Below, in pieces: positions 5,434 to 7,298 of a stretch of DNA of 7,298 bases. Below the pieces are notes generated by a model, which worked only from the letters and a program-made list of their open reading frames with translations, had not been told where the DNA came from and searched no databases. Every line of letters begins with the position of its first letter. Positions within the stretch are counted from its first letter, which is position 1. Origin of the DNA: Firmicutes bacterium UBA1393. Lineage in GTDB: Bacteria > Bacillota > DTU025. A program made the position numbers and the translations under genes. The stretch covers positions 1 to 7,298 of the forward strand of contig DBQN01000006.1 of assembly GCA_002305255.1 (NCBI GenBank). Reading direction: 5' to 3'.

Positions 5434-6165
5434 TTGAGATCTGCAATACTGCTTCTATGTATCGTAACGATCCTGCCCCTGTTGATGACCATGCCTGTAG
5501 GCGCTGCCTCCGGAATCAGCGTGGTCTCCTGCGCCAGGCCTGGCTCAGACGCTGAACAGGACGGTCTCACTGGAATACCGCTCGAAGTATTCTGCGAGAT
5601 CGTAGATGCGAAGAGTGGTGTTCGCCTGCCCGTGTACCAGGCCACTTATGACGACTTCGGTCGTCTGCAAGAGAAACTGGTGTATGACTCGAACGGAAAG
5701 TTCGTCGGTCGAGTAGAATCGGTCCGCGACACAAACGGGCTGCGAACAGGAACCCGCATCATTCAGGGAGCCCGTCTCATCGTCGCGAGCTCCACACTGA
5801 TGTACGATGACGATGCACATGTATTCACGGAGTCGGTGTACGATTCACGGAATCAGCTGGTGATGGAGATCACTATCACATACAGCGCAGATAGCACCGA
5901 TATTCTCTCAGTGTCGCGCTGGTCATCCGAGGATCAACTCACATCGGTGGCGGTAGCTCTGGATGAGCGCGGCAACGTTGTCGAGGACGACGTACGCGAC
6001 ACATCAGGCACTACGATCAGGCGGAGAGTGTATGTACACGAGTTTGACGGCTATGGCAACTGGATCAGACGCGAGACCTACGAAGGACCAGTCGATGTTC
6101 CCAGCAGTCAGTTGCCGTTGATCAACGTCATGTATAGAACGATCCAGTACAGAGGCTGGACGTGA
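5434..6165 (+). CDS. secreted protein with YD/RHS-like repeats, function unknown
   Basis: About 243 aa from the preferred TTG start (GTG at 5422 would add four residues; the frame also stays open to an ATG at 5248, but that overlaps the divergent gene's leader). The N terminus is a Sec signal peptide: hydrophobic residues about 4-20, with VGAA ending near residue 25. Strand-and-turn repeats with YD-type consensus follow: YDDFGRL (72-78), YDSNGK (84-89), YDSRNQL (136-142), LDERGNV (176-182) and FDGYGNWIRRETYEG (204-218). Two cysteines (C33, C54) could form a disulfide. Tandem YD-like units usually build an extended beta sheet for wall or carbohydrate contact. The protein is far too short for an RHS toxin shell and has no toxin domain. 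It is divergent from the operon across a shared intergenic region, so co-regulation is possible but not shown. Confidence 0.72.
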   Translation: MRSAILLLCIVTILPLLMTMPVGAASGISVVSCARPGSDAEQDGLTGIPLEVFCEIVDAKSGVRLPVYQATYDDFGRLQEKLVYDSNGKFVGRVESVRDTNGLRTGTRIIQGARLIVASSTLMYDDDAHVFTESVYDSRNQLVMEITITYSADSTDILSVSRWSSEDQLTSVAVALDERGNVVEDDVRDTSGTTIRRRVYVHEFDGYGNWIRRETYEGPVDVPSSQLPLINVMYRTIQYRGWT

Positions 6166-6870
6166 AGTGCGTAGTCTTGCCCCGTGCGGGCAGCTATGGG
6201 AAGTGTTCTCTCAAGGGTGACGAACACCTCTGTGAAAATCGTGCAAGATGAAATACAGTTGTAACAGCTGGGATTACGACAATTCCTAGCCTCCTCCCAT
6301 TCGGGAGCCCACCGTCCCAAAACCTATAATTCTGCCGACCTCCGGATGGACCACGTTTCCCACTGGTCGCCGTGCGTGGATCGTCATAGCATCGCCTAAC
6401 GTGTGGTGTGCTGTTGACTGTTGCGGCGCAGGCCAAGTACGGCATGTAGCTGGGCGAATCTGCAGACGCCGCCGCGCTGCAGCAGTCGCAGCCTGCCAAT
6501 GCTTCCCTCTCCGGGCAGGACCTCTCGTGCAGATCACGCTCACCTGGCTCGCCCAAGTCCTGAGTGATCGGACAGTATGCTCTGTGTGCAGGGCAAATCC
6601 CTCAGCCACAGACGATCTGGTTTTCGCCATTGGGTCACCACCCCCCCTCAGAGCCTCATCACCTACTGAGAACTCTGAACGGCCTGTCAGGCTTGTCCCT
6701 GATTCGCGGCACCAACGCCAAACTGCTGACGAGCAGGTCCTTCTGTCCTTGGCGAGCACATGGCCTCAAGCGGTATCGGAACCCGGAATCGAACGCTCTT
6801 GGGGCACCAAGGCGACAGGCACTGGGTCCGGAGAACCCAGTGCCCGACGGCTCCTCCAGGTTGACCCGAC
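6166..6870. other. long non-coding or degraded stretch, no supported gene
   Basis: About 700 bp without a gene I can support. Open frames exist on both strands, but their products are rich in Arg, Ser, Cys and Pro, lack family motifs, and have no Shine-Dalgarno sites I trust. Small structures include a 5-bp GC stem TGCCC/GGGCA (6178-6192) just after the plus-strand gene, with no T run, a perfect TATAAT (6325-6330) without a good -35 box, a run of seven Cs near 6641-6647, and the hairpin at 6818-6844. Confidence 0.5.
6818..6844 (-). terminator. perfect 10-bp hairpin beyond the decayed frame
   Basis: GGCACTGGGT (6818-6827) and ACCCAGTGCC (6835-6844) form a perfect stem with a 7-nt loop. It lies 26 nt beyond the final stop codon of the minus-strand decayed frame (6871-7155). 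No T run follows on either strand, so it may be a relic or rho-assisted terminator. Confidence 0.4.
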
Positions 6871-7155
6871 CTATCCTGCCAGATGCGCGATGGCGTAGTC
6901 GATCTCAGCGAACGCGAGTCAGTGGTGCTCTCCCCACCCGCCGGTCGATACATAGGAAGAGTAGTCGAGCTGCTGGTCGTACATGTGGGTCTCTACGCAT
7001 AGGGTGTCCTCGAAGACATCGCCCTCGGGTCTCGGCGAGCGTCACCACTTGCCACCGTCAATGCAGACCTCGAGTATGTGCTCTTGACGTAGTATCTCAG
7101 CGTGCTCTCGCTGATGAGCAGCCCTGCTCCGATCATCGCCTAGGTTACCTGTGCA
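6871..7155 (-). pseudogene. stop-interrupted protein-like frame, unidentified
   Basis: One minus-strand frame between TGA at 7156-7158 and TAG at 6871-6873 has unusually protein-like composition but is broken by in-frame TGA codons at 7042-7044 and 6919-6921. Readable pieces in order are HAEILRQEHILEVCIDGGKW, then RSPRPEGDVFEDTLCVETH running on into MYDQQLDYSSYVSTGGWGEH, then LAFAEIDYAIAHLAG before the last stop. All three pieces share one frame, as expected of a gene inactivated by point mutations (for example TGG to TGA) rather than by deletion. I do not recognise the family. The interpretation as a decayed gene is an inference from composition; chance is not excluded. Confidence 0.35.
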
Positions 7156-7298
7156 TCACCTCGACGAGCTGGGCGCCGTGAAAGACGGCGATTACTTCCA
7201 GTACGCCATCTCTGATCGCCCCGCCCCGCTGGAGCTACACGTGCCGACGGCAGAACGCGCAGCCACGACACTCGGTCTCGCGGAGCGCCTTGCGCCGC
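7145..7298 (-). pseudogene. fragment with RelE/ParE-toxin-like C-terminal tail, cut by window edge
   Basis: A minus-strand frame entering from the right edge ends at TAA (7145-7147) with IRDGVLEVIAVFHGAQ followed by LVEVMHR. The pattern DGVxEVxAVFHGA closely resembles the last beta strand of RelE/ParE toxins. An in-frame TAG (7235-7237) interrupts it, and no ATG, GTG or TTG lies between that stop and the motif, so the fragment appears inactive or frameshifted. Upstream residues (RRKALRETECRGC) are not clearly toxin-like. No antitoxin is visible, but its usual upstream position is outside the window. Confidence 0.3.

Noticed and set aside
6458..6482. Two CTGCAG sites around a GC-rich core, considered as an insertion-sequence end
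   Set aside because: Only a 6-bp match, no transposase and no target-site duplication.
6784..6805. T-loop-like string GTTCGATTC on the minus strand, suggesting a second tRNA
   Set aside because: The flanking bases do not pair into a T stem and no anticodon or acceptor stem can be built around it.
6564..7181. 205-codon plus-strand frame in the right region
   Set aside because: Arg/Ser/Pro-rich with no motif, no ribosome site and antisense to the more protein-like decayed frame.
7151..7298. Plus-strand frame open to the right edge (VHHLDELGAVKDGDYFQYAI...)
   Set aside because: Natural-looking, but it mirrors the minus-strand RelE/ParE-like tail, starts at a GTG without a ribosome site, and matches no family I know.
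1..7298. CRISPR array, integrase or attachment site next to the tRNA
   Set aside because: No regularly spaced repeats, no integrase frame, and no second copy of the tRNA 3' end within the window.

Overview
The window looks like a piece of a moderately GC-rich bacterial chromosome. The tRNA encodes its own CCA end. Most genes carry strong Shine-Dalgarno sites (AGGAGG, GAGGAGG), and two probably start at TTG behind sites that resemble the full anti-SD complement AGGAGGTGAT. Together with the protein families present, this suggests a Bacillota (Clostridia or Limnochordia type) or Synergistota genome. That assignment is an inference; no marker gene settles it.

Layout. (1) 1-54 is the 3' part of a tRNA-Arg(UCU), followed by a strong hairpin at 87-117. 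(2) 118-426 has no supported gene; near its right end a nested hairpin (344-379) may terminate the minus-strand operon. (3) 427-5245 is a five-gene minus-strand operon. In transcription order it encodes an exported C45-like Ntn amidohydrolase, a small secreted DUF6305-like protein, a DctM-like (IT superfamily) permease, a 51-aa membrane protein, and a membrane-anchored M14/aspartoacylase-succinylglutamate desuccinylase-type metallo-deacylase. (4) 5246-5433 is a divergent intergenic region with two palindromes. (5) 5434-6165 on the plus strand encodes a secreted protein with YD/RHS-like repeats. (6) 6166-7298 has no intact gene that I can support. At its right end there is a protein-like but stop-interrupted minus-strand frame (6871-7155) and a fragment whose tail resembles RelE/ParE toxins (7145-7298).

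How the genes may work together. Two hydrolases from unrelated families that both attack amide or N-acyl bonds appear to act outside the cytoplasmic membrane. They are encoded with a secondary carboxylate/amino-acid type permease and a small secreted alpha/beta protein. A reasonable hypothesis is a scavenging module: an N-acylated amino acid or peptide-like amide is cleaved outside the membrane, and a product is imported by the permease. No DctP or TAXI binding protein and no normal DctQ subunit is encoded here, so the DUF6305-like protein and the 51-aa membrane protein are candidates for accessory subunits. The substrate cannot be read from the sequence.
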